Shown: positions 24,986 through 33,972 of the stretch, in pieces
Position numbering within the stretch: the stretch's first letter is position 1
Layout: every line of letters begins with the position of its first letter
Source: Acrocarpospora pleiomorpha
GTDB taxonomy: Bacteria > Actinomycetota > Actinomycetes > Streptosporangiales > Streptosporangiaceae
NCBI RefSeq assembly: GCF_009687885.1
Contig: NZ_BLAF01000009.1
Coordinates: 176,001 to 240,000, forward strand
DNA: 64,000 nucleotides
Direction: 5' to 3'
Made by a program: the position numbers and the translations under genes
The notes under the pieces: generated by a model
What the model was told of the DNA's origin: nothing
The model's input: the letters and a program-made list of their open reading frames with translations, nothing else
The model's database searches: none

Positions 24986-27900
24986 ACCTGCTCTCCGATC
25001 AGGTCGAGGAACACGTCCTCCAGGCGGGTGCTGCCGTTGAGGTGACCCCGGCTGAGCAGCTCGGCCACCGGGCCGTTCGAGATCAGCCTGCCCCGGTGCA
25101 TGACGACGACGTGGCTGCAGGTCTGCTCGACCTCGCCGAGCAGGTGGCTGGAGACGATCACGGTCCGGTCCTTCGCCGCGTACGACCGCAGGACCTTGCG
25201 CATCTCGGCGATCTGGGGCGGGTCGAGACCGTTCGTGGGCTCGTCCAGGACCAGCAGGTCCGGCAGGCCGAGCATGGCCTGCGCGATCGCGAGCCGCTGC
25301 CGCATGCCCTGCGAATACGTGCGCACCGCGCGGTCCACCGCGTTTCCGAGACCGGCGATCTCGAGCGCCTCGTCGAGGTGCGCGTCGGCGGGCGGGCGGC
25401 CGGTGGCCCGCCAGTAGAGCTCCAGGTTGTCCCGCCCGGACAGGTGCGGCAGGAAGCCGGGGCCTTCGACGAAGGATCCCAGCCGGGACAGCACGGGGGC
25501 GCCTGGCACGACCTTGCTGCCGAAGATCTTGATATCGCCGGCGTCGGGGTGGATGAGTCCCATGAGCATGCGCATGGTGGTCGTCTTGCCCGCGCCGTTC
25601 GGGCCGAGCAGGCCGAGCACCTGGCCGCGTTCCACCCGGAACGACAGGTCGTCCACGGCCTTCTCGCCGTTGCGGTACCGCTTGGTCAGGCCGGTGATCT
25701 GGAGGGGGACGTCGGCCAGGTCGCTTTCCTGGGCGGTGTCGGCTCGGCGCACCCGGCCGACGAGCACCAGGACGACGGCGACGACGAGCGCGGACAGCGG
25801 CATCGCCCAGGTCCACCAGGCCGGTCCCGTCGCCGGAGCCGACAGCCCGCTGTCGGTGGGGATCACCAGGTCCGGCGAGGCCAGCTCGATCCGGTAGACG
25901 GCCGGCGCGGCGGGCGTCGAATACGCCATGTCCGTGGTGGCCAGGACGAGGCGCAGCGTGCGGCCGGTGTCGAACCGGCGGTCCACCGCGGGGAGGGCGA
26001 TCGTGGCCGTGGTTCCCGACGGGGTCGCGTTCACCCGGAGGGGCGCGGTCAGATTCCCGGGGAGTACGGCGAGCTGGCCTGTCGTGGCGTCGTAGAGCTT
26101 GGCGAAGAGGGTGACCTGGCCGGTGCCGTACACGCGGATCGTGGCGGTGGGGGAGCCGGTGAGGTGGATCGGCGCTTTGAGCGGAGCGGACTCGAAAGTG
26201 GCGGATTGGCCGGGGAGGTCGAGTGCGGCGCTCACGCCGGTGGAGGAGTTGCCGAGCAGTCCGCCGAAGCCGGGGATCGAGGAGATCGCGGCGGGGGAGC
26301 CGCCCGGCGGGTTGGCTACCTCCTGCGCGGGTCCGTTGAGCGTGACCGAGGTCTGCGCGGTGCCGGAAAGGCCGGAATAGCGGCTGCCTTCCGCGTGCAC
26401 GATCGTGTTGCGCCGGGTGCCGGGGTCCCGCCCGCCGTCCCGGGAGACGGTGAACGCCGCGCCCCCTGGCACGGCCGTGGCCGCGCTCTTGCCAGCGGTT
26501 TGGTCAGCGCTCTGGCCTGTGGTTTGGTTAGCGCCGGTTTGTCCGGCCGTGTTCTGGCCTGCCGCTCCCTGACCTGTGGCCTTCTGGTACGCCGCGGCGG
26601 CGGGGTTGCCGGGGGTGGCCGAGTCTTTGAGCCAGGTGTCGAACCAGGCGGCGGTGCGGTCGAAGACCCAGTCGCCTTCGCTGTCGCCGCCGTCGTGGCC
26701 GCCGTTGATCCAGGCGACTTCGACGGGGGCGCCGGTGGCCGCGATCGCGCGGGCGTTGGCGTCGGCGTGCGAGAGCGGGAAGAGGGAGTCTCGCTGGCCT
26801 TGAATGATCAGGGAGGGAATGCGGATTTTTCCGGGCACGGAGACGGGGCTTGAGCGTCGCAGCAAGTCGATGGCCTGCGGGGTGGCCTGGCCCTTTTCGG
26901 CGATCTCCTGATAGATGTCGCAGATCGTCGGCATGAATCGTCCGCATTGCACTTGTTGCGGCGTCATGCCTGTCGCCGCCGGACGTTCAGAGCCGGAGGT
27001 TCCCGGAGTTCCGGAAATGTCGGGCGCGCTGGTGGGCGCTGGGCTCGCGCTTGTGCCTCCTGCGCCCGTTTCGTTCGTGCCTGCTCCGTTCGTGCCTGCT
27101 TCGGGTGTGGCTGTTCCGGGTGTGGCTGTTCCTGGTCCGGGCGTGCCCGTTCCGCCTGTGCCCGTTCCGCCAACTCCGCCAGAGCCGCCGGTTCCCGTAG
27201 CTCCGGTCAGGCCCGCGAGGCCGCCCGAGGCGCCGCCGCTGAGGCCTGCCAGGCGGTTGCCGCCTGCGCTGAAGAAGATTCCGGCCCACATCTTCTTGAA
27301 GACGCCGGTCGCGGGGCCCTGGCCGGTGGCGTTGGGGAACAGGGCGTCGGCCAGGTCGTGCCAGGTGATCTGGGGGGCGATGGCGTCGATCCTGGTGTCG
27401 TAGGCGGCGGTCATCAGGGCGATCGCGCCGCCGTACGAGCCGCCGGCCATGCCGACGCGGGGGTCGCCCGCCGCGTCGAGCCGTACCTCGGGGCGGGTGG
27501 CGAGCCAGTCGACCAGCTGCTGGACGTCCTTGACCTCGTAGTCGGGGGAGTTGAGGGCGATCTCGCCGGTGGAGCGGCCGAAGCCGCGGGCGGACCAGGT
27601 CAGGACCGCGTAGCCGTGCTGGGCCAGGCGCTGGGCCTGGTCGCGGACGCTCGCCTTGCTGCCGCCGAAGCCGTGGCCGAGCAGGACGGCGGGGGCCTTG
27701 CCGCCGGACGCGGGGGCGAAGAACGTGGCGTCGATCGTGACGCGCTGGTCGTTGGCAGGACCGTCGAGCACGTCGATCGTCAGGTCCTGGCCGCGCGGCG
27801 GTGGCTCCGAGGGCCAGACCGCCCATGTGATCGCGGCCACCGCAAGGACCGCAAGCGCGATCACGGCGGTCATAGCCCGCCGCCCACCAGGGAACGTCAT
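24982..27900 (-). CDS. Fusion: secreted-type S15/CocE-like hydrolase joined to ABC transporter ATPase
   Basis: 972 residues. An N-terminal membrane helix (TAVIALAVLAVAAITWAVW) precedes an alpha/beta hydrolase with GHGFGGS near 76 and nucleophile elbow GGSYGG (S155), Asp in IQGQRDSLFP and His in NGGHDGG. A Gly/Thr/Pro repeat linker (about 220-310) interrupts it and a Gln/Ala/Thr linker follows (about 435-470). Then a beta-sandwich like the CocE/X-Pro peptidase C-domain, a second helix (WTWAMPLSALVVAVVLVLVG, near 695) and a full ABC ATPase: Walker A GPNGAGKT near 766, signature YSQGMRQRLA, Walker B LLVLDEPTNG. Topology would put hydrolase outside and ATPase inside. Coupled by ATGA to the permease. 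Confidence 0.88.
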   Translation of the reverse strand: MTFPGGRRAMTAVIALAVLAVAAITWAVWPSEPPPRGQDLTIDVLDGPANDQRVTIDATFFAPASGGKAPAVLLGHGFGGSKASVRDQAQRLAQHGYAVLTWSARGFGRSTGEIALNSPDYEVKDVQQLVDWLATRPEVRLDAAGDPRVGMAGGSYGGAIALMTAAYDTRIDAIAPQITWHDLADALFPNATGQGPATGVFKKMWAGIFFSAGGNRLAGLSGGASGGLAGLTGATGTGGSGGVGGTGTGGTGTPGPGTATPGTATPEAGTNGAGTNETGAGGTSASPAPTSAPDISGTPGTSGSERPAATGMTPQQVQCGRFMPTICDIYQEIAEKGQATPQAIDLLRRSSPVSVPGKIRIPSLIIQGQRDSLFPLSHADANARAIAATGAPVEVAWINGGHDGGDSEGDWVFDRTAAWFDTWLKDSATPGNPAAAAYQKATGQGAAGQNTAGQTGANQTTGQSADQTAGKSAATAVPGGAAFTVSRDGGRDPGTRRNTIVHAEGSRYSGLSGTAQTSVTLNGPAQEVANPPGGSPAAISSIPGFGGLLGNSSTGVSAALDLPGQSATFESAPLKAPIHLTGSPTATIRVYGTGQVTLFAKLYDATTGQLAVLPGNLTAPLRVNATPSGTTATIALPAVDRRFDTGRTLRLVLATTDMAYSTPAAPAVYRIELASPDLVIPTDSGLSAPATGPAWWTWAMPLSALVVAVVLVLVGRVRRADTAQESDLADVPLQITGLTKRYRNGEKAVDDLSFRVERGQVLGLLGPNGAGKTTTMRMLMGLIHPDAGDIKIFGSKVVPGAPVLSRLGSFVEGPGFLPHLSGRDNLELYWRATGRPPADAHLDEALEIAGLGNAVDRAVRTYSQGMRQRLAIAQAMLGLPDLLVLDEPTNGLDPPQIAEMRKVLRSYAAKDRTVIVSSHLLGEVEQTCSHVVVMHRGRLISNGPVAELLSRGHLNGSTRLEDVFLDLIGEQV

Positions 27901-28052
27901 GTCGAGAGCTTACTGAGAACCGCTGAGAGCCGGCTGAGACCGCCTGGCGGGCAGGCGTGCCGGCGGTTGGGTTGAACGTGATTGGGGTGGCGAGATGAGG
28001 TCTGTCCGACCGGTGGCGTACCTGCTGGGCGGTTGGGGTTGATGCGTGTGGG

Positions 28053-30473
28053 TTAGAAGGTGATTGGGGTGCTGAGGCGAGGTTCGGTCAGCGAGTGCGC
28101 GGCGGTGAGAACATAGTCGCCTTCGACCAGCCGCCAGCCCTCCTCGGTCCAGATTTCGGCGGTCCGCCGCGGGATCTCGATGGTCACCTCGACGCTCGCT
28201 CTGGGTTCGGCGTCGGCCGTCGCGAACCCGGCCAGCCACCGCGCCGGGCGTGACTCGTCCGGTTCGACCGGAGAAAGGTACGCCTGGACGACCTCCCGTC
28301 CCGGTCGCGTGCCCGAATTGCGTAGTCGCACGGTGAGGGCGCCGATGGCCGAACCGTCATCCGCGTCCGTGTACTCGATCGACTCGTAGTCCCACGTGGT
28401 GTAGCCGAGGCCGTGGCCGAACGGGTAGGCGGGTGCGGTGCCCATCCGGTCCCAGGCGCGGTAGCCGATGAACACGCCCTCGTCGTAGCGGATCTCCCCG
28501 TCCCGCGGGGTCACGTCGAGGACCGGGCAGTCGGCCATCGTCACCGGCCAGGTCGTCGGCAGCCGCCCGCCCGGTTCGGCCGCGCCGGTCAGCACGTCGG
28601 CCAGCGCGTGCCCGCCCTCCTGGCCGGGGAACCAGGTCAGCAACGTCGCCGCGACCTCCTCCCGCCACGGCATCTCCACCGGGGAGCCCGCGTTCACGAC
28701 CACGATCGTGTTCGGATTGGCCGCCGCCACCCGCGAGACGAGCTCGTCCTGGCGTTCCGGGATGCGCAGCGAGCGCCGGTCGAAGCCCTCGCTCTCGATC
28801 TCCTTCGAGGTGCCCACCACGACCACGGCCACATCGGCCTCGCGGGCGGCGGCCTCGGCCTGCGCCAGCAGCGTGTCCGCGTCCGGCCGCGGCTCCCGGT
28901 GGGCCAGGCCGAACCCGACGAACGCCAGCGGCATCTCGCCGACCTGGCCCTTGTAGACGGTGTGGACGAGCAGCACGTCCACCGGCCGACCGGCGGCCAG
29001 CTCGACCGTGAAGACTTTCTGCGCCGGTACGAAGATCGCGTCGGCCGCCCGGTCCGGGGGCGGTTTGATCACTCCCTCGTGCAGGGTCGAGCCGTCGATC
29101 TCCAGCCGGAAGGCACCGAGCCCGTCGATCGCGAACTCATGCCCGCCGTCCACGTCGGGGGTGAAGGTGCCGCCGATCTCGACCGTGTGCAGCTCGTCGT
29201 ACGGCACGGGGGTCTGGCCTATCCACGTCAGCATGCCGTCTATCTGTGGGAACGTCCCCAGGATCCGGCCGTCCGCGGCCCTGGCCGTGGAGGTGATGGC
29301 GAAGCCGTCGCGGGCCGGGTTGAGGTTGGGGCTGGGGTCGGCGCCTCGGGCGTACGTGACGTCGAGACCGGCGGCGCGCAGGCCTTCCAGCGGTGAGACC
29401 ACATGTTCCGGGTAGACCTGCGCGCTTCCTCCGCCCATCACCCGGGCGTCCTTGGCCAGGCCACCGATCAGGGCGATCCTGGTGCCCGTCGGGAGGGGGA
29501 GAATGCGCTGCCGCCCTGCCGCCGGTTCGTTTCGCAGCAGCGTGAAGGAACGCGCGGCGACTTCCCGGGCGAGAGCCTCCCCGTCCACGTGCGCGAATTC
29601 GGGGCGTGGACTGCCGGTTCGCAGCGCGCCCGTCCTGGCGGCCACCGTGAGGACCCGCAGGACATGCTCGTCCAGGACGGCCTCACTGACCTCGCCCGCC
29701 TTGACCGCGTCGGCCAGCGCGGGCCCGTACACCGTTCGCGGGCCTGGCATGGCCACGTCGAGTCCGCCGTTCGCGGCCCGCACCGTGTCCCTGGCCGCCG
29801 TCCAGTCCGACACGATGAACCCGTCGAAACCCCATTCCTCCCGCAGCACCCGGTTCTGCAGTTCGTCGTGTTCGGTCATCGTTGGGCCGTTGACCCGGTT
29901 GTAGGCCGCCATCACCCCGTACGGGCCGGCTTTGAGGTTCACGATCTCGAAGGGCGCGAGATACAGCTCGCGTAGCGCCCGCTCGCCGACGAGGACGTTC
30001 GCCGTGAATCGCTCGGTTTCGAAGTCGTTGGCCACGAAGTGTTTGACGGTGACCGCGACGCCGCGTTCCTGGACGCCGGTCACGTATCCGGCCGCGATCT
30101 CGCCGCTGAGCAGGGGATCCTCGGAGTAGCACTCGAAGTGGCGTCCGCCCAGCGGTGACCGGTGCAGGTTGACGGTCGGCGCGAGCAGTACGTGCACTCC
30201 CTTTCGCCGCGCCTCCTGCGCCAGCAGTTCGCCCACGCGCCGGGCCAGTGCGACATCCCAGGTGGCCGCCAGGGCTGTCGGGCTGGGGAGAGCGATCGAC
30301 GGGTCCACCGCCGTCCACTCCATGCCCCGGACCCCGATCGGCCCGTCCGACATGACCAGGGAATCCAGGCCGATCTCGGGTATGGCAGGCAACGTCCACA
30401 TGTCCTGCCCCGCGAGCAGCGCCGCTTTCGTGTGAAGATCGAGTCTTTTGAGCGCCTGAGTCACTTCGTCCAT
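28053..30473 (-). CDS. Glycoside hydrolase family 3 beta-glucosidase with PA14 insert
   Basis: 806 residues from ATG 30473, with GGAGG nine bases upstream; the much longer frame is not coding. Family 3 TIM barrel with KHFVANDFETER (144-155), and GFIVSDWTA carrying the nucleophile D223. A PA14-like domain lies at about 380-540 (TFTPDVDGGHEFAIDGLGAF), inserted in the second alpha/beta domain as in many beta-glucosidases; a fibronectin type III-like end follows (TVRLRNSGTRPGREVVQAYL). No signal peptide, so it is cytoplasmic and splits imported beta-glucosides or related oligosaccharides. Divergent from a membrane protein gene; about 155 bp between starts. It lacks the GAAASTTTC site of the xylan genes. 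Confidence 0.93.
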   Translation of the reverse strand: MDEVTQALKRLDLHTKAALLAGQDMWTLPAIPEIGLDSLVMSDGPIGVRGMEWTAVDPSIALPSPTALAATWDVALARRVGELLAQEARRKGVHVLLAPTVNLHRSPLGGRHFECYSEDPLLSGEIAAGYVTGVQERGVAVTVKHFVANDFETERFTANVLVGERALRELYLAPFEIVNLKAGPYGVMAAYNRVNGPTMTEHDELQNRVLREEWGFDGFIVSDWTAARDTVRAANGGLDVAMPGPRTVYGPALADAVKAGEVSEAVLDEHVLRVLTVAARTGALRTGSPRPEFAHVDGEALAREVAARSFTLLRNEPAAGRQRILPLPTGTRIALIGGLAKDARVMGGGSAQVYPEHVVSPLEGLRAAGLDVTYARGADPSPNLNPARDGFAITSTARAADGRILGTFPQIDGMLTWIGQTPVPYDELHTVEIGGTFTPDVDGGHEFAIDGLGAFRLEIDGSTLHEGVIKPPPDRAADAIFVPAQKVFTVELAAGRPVDVLLVHTVYKGQVGEMPLAFVGFGLAHREPRPDADTLLAQAEAAAREADVAVVVVGTSKEIESEGFDRRSLRIPERQDELVSRVAAANPNTIVVVNAGSPVEMPWREEVAATLLTWFPGQEGGHALADVLTGAAEPGGRLPTTWPVTMADCPVLDVTPRDGEIRYDEGVFIGYRAWDRMGTAPAYPFGHGLGYTTWDYESIEYTDADDGSAIGALTVRLRNSGTRPGREVVQAYLSPVEPDESRPARWLAGFATADAEPRASVEVTIEIPRRTAEIWTEEGWRLVEGDYVLTAAHSLTEPRLSTPITF

Positions 30474-30629
30474 CGTCAGCCTCCGATCGCGATCTCCCTT
30501 CACCATCGCATCGGTGGCCATGTACTGATAGGTGCGTCCGGACCCGAAGTCCGTCCTTAGTACGCGATACGGCCACGAATCCGGAGGCATGATTGCGCCG
30601 CAGGTAAAGACAGCGGCATCATTTCGCGC

Positions 30630-31772
30630 GTGAACTCTGGAATGTCGCTCAAGCAGGCCCCTGCCCGGATCATCGGGTGGGCTCTCCCATACTGGACACG
30701 AGGGACGGCAGGGCGGGAAACCCCCGCCGAATTGTTCCGTGTCCTCTACCTCGGCTGGCTGGTGGCGTTCGTTTTCAAGGTGCTCGGCTCTTCGTGGGAT
30801 GTTTCCTGGCATTTCCGGTGGATCCGCGATGACCTTGCCCCGCCGCACCTGCTCAACACGGTCGGCACCGTCATCGCCGTCGGGCTCACGATCGTGCACT
30901 GGTACACGGGCTACGGCGTCGACCGCACCGCCTCCCGGCTGATCCAGTGGGGGACCGGGACCTTCCTGATCGCCGTGCCGCTCGACCTGATCAACCACCG
31001 GATCAACGGCCTGGACATCACGGCCTGGAGCCCCTCCCACGCGCTGCTGTTCATCGGCACCGCCTTCATGATCGCGGGCGTCATCCGGGGCTACTTCGTC
31101 GGCGCACCCGCCGGGCGCATGCGCACCACGGTCCTGACGATCCTGTTCGGCTTCTTCCTGGAAAACGCGATCTTCCCCAGCCAGCACCAGGAGTATGGCG
31201 TGCTCGGCCTGGCCGCCTGGATCCGCGGCGAACCCGAGGCCGAACCCGCGCTGCTCGACTTCGCCGCCGAGACGCTCAACCGCCCCGTCGACCTGGTGGC
31301 CATCCAGAACTTCTCCCTGCCCGTCCCCGACGCCGTCTACTCGGTGTGGGCGGGCGTAGTCGGCATGATCATCCTTGTGATGGCGCGCATCATGGTCGGC
31401 CGCACCGGCACCGCCACCATGATCGCCTTGGGGTACGTCGCGTACCGCATGCTGATCTGGCCCCTGCTGGTCGTCATCGGCTTCCCCGGCTCCGCCATCC
31501 CGTTCTTCCTCATCCTCGCGGCCATCGCCGTCGACCTGGCCTTCCTCATCCCCCTCCCCGCCTACATCCGCCCCCTCGTCGGCACGGCCCTCATCACCGG
31601 CGGCGTCTACGGCGGCCTCTACCTCCAGGACCTCCTCGTGGAAGCCCCCCCGTACGCCCCCGGCTCCTGGCCCCTCGCCGCCGGCCTCCTGCTCGCCACC
31701 TGGCTCCTCACCGAACTCTTCGTCCGCCGCTACCGTCTCCGCGCCGAGGACGCCGTGGCCGAACTCCGCTGA
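30630..31772 (+). CDS. Polytopic membrane protein, unknown function
   Basis: 380 residues (GTG 30630; an ATG at 30642 is an alternative) with about nine to ten hydrophobic helices: LYLGWLVAFVFKVLG, NTVGTVIAVGLTIVHWY, GTGTFLIAVPLDLIN, ALLFIGTAFMIAGVIRG, VGMIILVMARIMVG, PLLVVIGFPGSAIPFFLIL, AIAVDLAFLIPLP and two more at the end. Between helices there are conserved-looking polar pieces (SSWDVSWHFRWIRDD, ENAIFPSQHQEYG) rich in Trp, His and Asp, which could bind a metal or haem. I do not recognise the family. Followed by a perfect 11-bp hairpin that also reaches into the start of the HIT gene. Confidence 0.7.
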   Translation: MNSGMSLKQAPARIIGWALPYWTRGTAGRETPAELFRVLYLGWLVAFVFKVLGSSWDVSWHFRWIRDDLAPPHLLNTVGTVIAVGLTIVHWYTGYGVDRTASRLIQWGTGTFLIAVPLDLINHRINGLDITAWSPSHALLFIGTAFMIAGVIRGYFVGAPAGRMRTTVLTILFGFFLENAIFPSQHQEYGVLGLAAWIRGEPEAEPALLDFAAETLNRPVDLVAIQNFSLPVPDAVYSVWAGVVGMIILVMARIMVGRTGTATMIALGYVAYRMLIWPLLVVIGFPGSAIPFFLILAAIAVDLAFLIPLPAYIRPLVGTALITGGVYGGLYLQDLLVEAPPYAPGSWPLAAGLLLATWLLTELFVRRYRLRAEDAVAELR

Positions 31773-31781
31773 ACGGCTTGC

Positions 31782-31812
31782 GCCTCAACTCCGGATCACC
31801 TGGAGTTGAGGC
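31782..31812 (+). terminator. Perfect hairpin between membrane protein and HIT genes
   Basis: GCCTCAACTCC (31782-31792) and GGAGTTGAGGC (31802-31812) are exact inverted arms around a 9-base loop, 10 bp after the upstream stop. It may end the upstream transcript (three T follow in TTT at 31813-31815) or hide the GGAG before the TTG at 31814. Confidence 0.6.
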
Positions 31813-31813
31813 T

Positions 31814-32176
31814 TTGGCGACTGAGGAGGTCAAGATCGACACAACCTGCGTCTTCTGCGACATCATCGCGGAACGCGCGCCCGCCACCATCGTCCGCGCC
31901 TGGCCGGAAACGATCGCGATCACGCCCATCGATCCCGTCACACCCGGACACGTCCTCGTCATCCCGCACACCCACGTCACCGACGTCGCCGAAAGCCCCG
32001 AAGTCTCAGCCCGCACCATGGCCAGAGCCGCCGAACTGGCCGCGGAACACCCGGCCGTCAACATCATCACCTCCCGCGGCAAGCCCGCCACCCAGTCGGT
32101 GTTCCACCTCCACCTCCACGTCGTCCCCCGCGTACCAGGCGACGGCCTCCTCCTCCCATGGACCTCCCGACCGTGA
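31814..32176 (+). CDS. HIT-family nucleotide-binding protein
   Basis: Small histidine-triad hydrolase, 120 residues from TTG 31814. CVFCDIIAERAPATIV is the Zn-linked HIT opening, PGHVLVIPHTHV the central strand and HLHLHVVPR the triad near the end. Such proteins hydrolyse nucleoside phosphoramidates or dinucleotides. The start is unclear: no ATG or GTG is in frame; TTG 31814 has GGAG buried in a hairpin; while ATC 31835, exactly where relatives begin (xDTTCVFC), has a perfect AGGAGG (31824-31829) five bases before it. Either a rare ATC start, a mutated start or the TTG is used. The C-terminus is short (GDGLLLPWTSRP). Confidence 0.8.
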   Translation: MATEEVKIDTTCVFCDIIAERAPATIVRAWPETIAITPIDPVTPGHVLVIPHTHVTDVAESPEVSARTMARAAELAAEHPAVNIITSRGKPATQSVFHLHLHVVPRVPGDGLLLPWTSRP

Positions 32177-32258
32177 ACTGCGCACCCGGGATCTGCACGC
32201 CTACCTACGCCAACCAGAAAACTTGCTGATCACGCAACTTTTTGTGAGGATGGGTTCC

Positions 32259-32924
32259 GTGAGCAGCGAAGCCGTACCCACCCGACGCCCGCACGCCGGG
32301 TTGCGGGAACGCAAGAAGGCGGCGACGCGGCAGGCGCTGGGCCTGGCGGCGATGCGACTGGCCATCGAGCGCGGGCTGGACAACGTGCTGGTCGAGGACA
32401 TCGCGGCCGAGGCCGGTGTGTCGCCCCGCACGTTCAACAACTATTTCGCGAGCAAGTACGAGGCCATCTGCGCGCTGGCGGTGGACCGGGCCAGGCACGT
32501 CGGACAGGCCCTGCGTGCGCGGCCGGACAGCGAACCGCTCTGGGATGCGATCACGCACGCGGTGCTCCGCCAGTACACCGGCGCCGACCAGGCACCCGAA
32601 GGCTGGATCGCCGGCGTGCGTCTGGTCACCAAGGCGCCCGCCCTGCAGGGCGAGTACCTGAAGGCACAGGCCGTCATGCGGGACGTGCTCGCCGAGGCGA
32701 TCGCCGAGCGCGTCGGCGCCGACAGCGGCCACGAGATGCTTCCCCGGATCCTCGCCGACGCCGTGGCAACGGCGACGGAGGTGGCCACCGACCGCTGGCT
32801 CATCGCGGACCAGCCCGCCTCGGCACCCGACCTGGTCCGCCAAGCGCTGCGGCAACTGTCCGGCTACCTGCGCCTGCCGGACACAACACCGCAACCCGCC
32901 AACCCCCACAAGGAGCACCAATGA
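32259..32924 (+). CDS. TetR-family transcriptional regulator
   Basis: 221 residues from GTG 32259, which has GAGGA eight bases upstream; ATG at 32250 overlaps that sequence. The helix-turn-helix NVLVEDIAAEAGVSPRTFNN, then YFASKYEAI, is a standard TetR recognition unit after an arginine-rich tail (RERKKAATRQAL). The ligand domain runs from about 75 to the end, with no recognised subtype. The stop overlaps the start of the DUF998 gene as ATGA (32921-32924), so it probably controls that membrane protein as well as itself. No clear palindrome was found upstream by eye. Confidence 0.9.
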   Translation: MSSEAVPTRRPHAGLRERKKAATRQALGLAAMRLAIERGLDNVLVEDIAAEAGVSPRTFNNYFASKYEAICALAVDRARHVGQALRARPDSEPLWDAITHAVLRQYTGADQAPEGWIAGVRLVTKAPALQGEYLKAQAVMRDVLAEAIAERVGADSGHEMLPRILADAVATATEVATDRWLIADQPASAPDLVRQALRQLSGYLRLPDTTPQPANPHKEHQ

Positions 32925-33628
32925 GCGTCCCGGCAGGCGCCGCGAATCCGGATCGGACAGCCACGTCCAGGACGGTGCCACTGCTGATCGCCGGAGTGAT
33001 CGCCGGCCCGCTGTTCGTGACCACACTCCTCATTCAGGGCGCCGTCCGCGCCGACTACGATCCGCTGCGGCATCCCGGCAGTTCGCTGGCCCTCGGCGAG
33101 TACGGCTGGATCCAGGTCACCAACTTCATCGTCACCGGCGCGCTGACGCTGGCCTTCGCCGTCGGCCTGCGACGTTTACTCAAGCCCCACGGGCGTGCAA
33201 CCTGGGGGCCGTCGCTGATCGCAGTATGGGGAATCGGATTGATCGGCGCGGGCGTCTTCGCCACCGACCCGGTAAGCGGCTACCCACCCGGAACCCCCAA
33301 CATGGTCGAACATCCCAGTACCCTGGGCGCGCTTCACGACGTGTTCTCGATCCCCGCCTTCATCGCGCTGCTGGCCGCCTGCCTGGTATTCACCCGCCGG
33401 TTCGCCACCCAACACCAGCGCGGCTGGGCGATCTACTCGTCGGTCACCGCCGCCGTGTTCGCAGTCTCCTTCGCGATCTCCGGCGTCGCCTTCAACCAGG
33501 CCGAAAGCCTGGTGGACTTCGGTGGACTGTTCCAGCGCATCTCCCTCATCACCGGCTTCGGCTGGCTCACAGCGCTCGCCATCTACCTGCTGAACACATC
33601 ACGACCCCGAGGACAACTCACCAGATAA
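32921..33628 (+). CDS. DUF998 integral membrane protein
   Basis: 235 residues with six helices (LLIAGVIAGPLFVTTLLIQ; FIVTGALTLAFAVGL; LIAVWGIGLIGAGVF; IPAFIALLAACLVF; VTAAVFAVSFAISGVAF; SLITGFGWLTALAIYLL). The motifs RADYDPLRHPGSSLALGEYGW in the first loop and ATDPVSGYPPG in the third are hallmarks of the DUF998 family, which has no settled function. Translationally coupled to the TetR regulator, suggesting stress- or ligand-induced expression. Confidence 0.88.
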   Translation: MSVPAGAANPDRTATSRTVPLLIAGVIAGPLFVTTLLIQGAVRADYDPLRHPGSSLALGEYGWIQVTNFIVTGALTLAFAVGLRRLLKPHGRATWGPSLIAVWGIGLIGAGVFATDPVSGYPPGTPNMVEHPSTLGALHDVFSIPAFIALLAACLVFTRRFATQHQRGWAIYSSVTAAVFAVSFAISGVAFNQAESLVDFGGLFQRISLITGFGWLTALAIYLLNTSRPRGQLTR

Positions 33629-33739
33629 GACTGTCACCGGAGGAACGGTGCCCGTTCCCGGCGCGAGCTCGTCCTGGGTCAACCGGCGGGCCCTGACAAG
33701 TCTGGACATGCCACACCTCGATCCACCCCCGCAAGATCA

Positions 33740-33872
33740 AGAGCTGATCGGCGGTATCGTCGCCCCCATGGCCCAGGACCTGGCCGGCAAGCGCCTGCTC
33801 ACCATCCTCACCGCCCTCTGCCGGGCCCTGAACTGTCAGCCCGGCGACCTCCTCAGCTACCAGAACGAGTGA
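33740..33872 (+). pseudogene. XRE/Cro-type helix-turn-helix regulator relic
   Basis: The frame ending at 33872 closes with LAGKRLLTILTALCRALNCQ, then PGDLLSYQNE, the typical last third of small XRE regulators (usual form: FxTLxALCRALDCQPGDLL). The first two helices, including the DNA recognition helix, are missing; the sequence before it reads as unrelated residues. It forms part of the 344-bp gap between DUF998 and the GNAT gene; the rest of that gap (33629-33739 and 33873-33972) shows no feature I can support. Confidence 0.45.
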
Positions 33873-33972
33873 TCGTTTGTAATGCCCGGCCGCCTGGGGC
33901 GATTTGCAGGCATGAGCTGGTCGAGCGCTCGACCGTGCTGGTCGTACCCGATGGAGATGGGCAGGTCGCGTC

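Noticed and set aside
30474..31187. 5' extension of the GH3 frame up to 31187
   Set aside because: The extension reads opposite the membrane protein gene and looks like shadow sequence; the ATG at 30473 has a good ribosome site and starts at the family's usual place.
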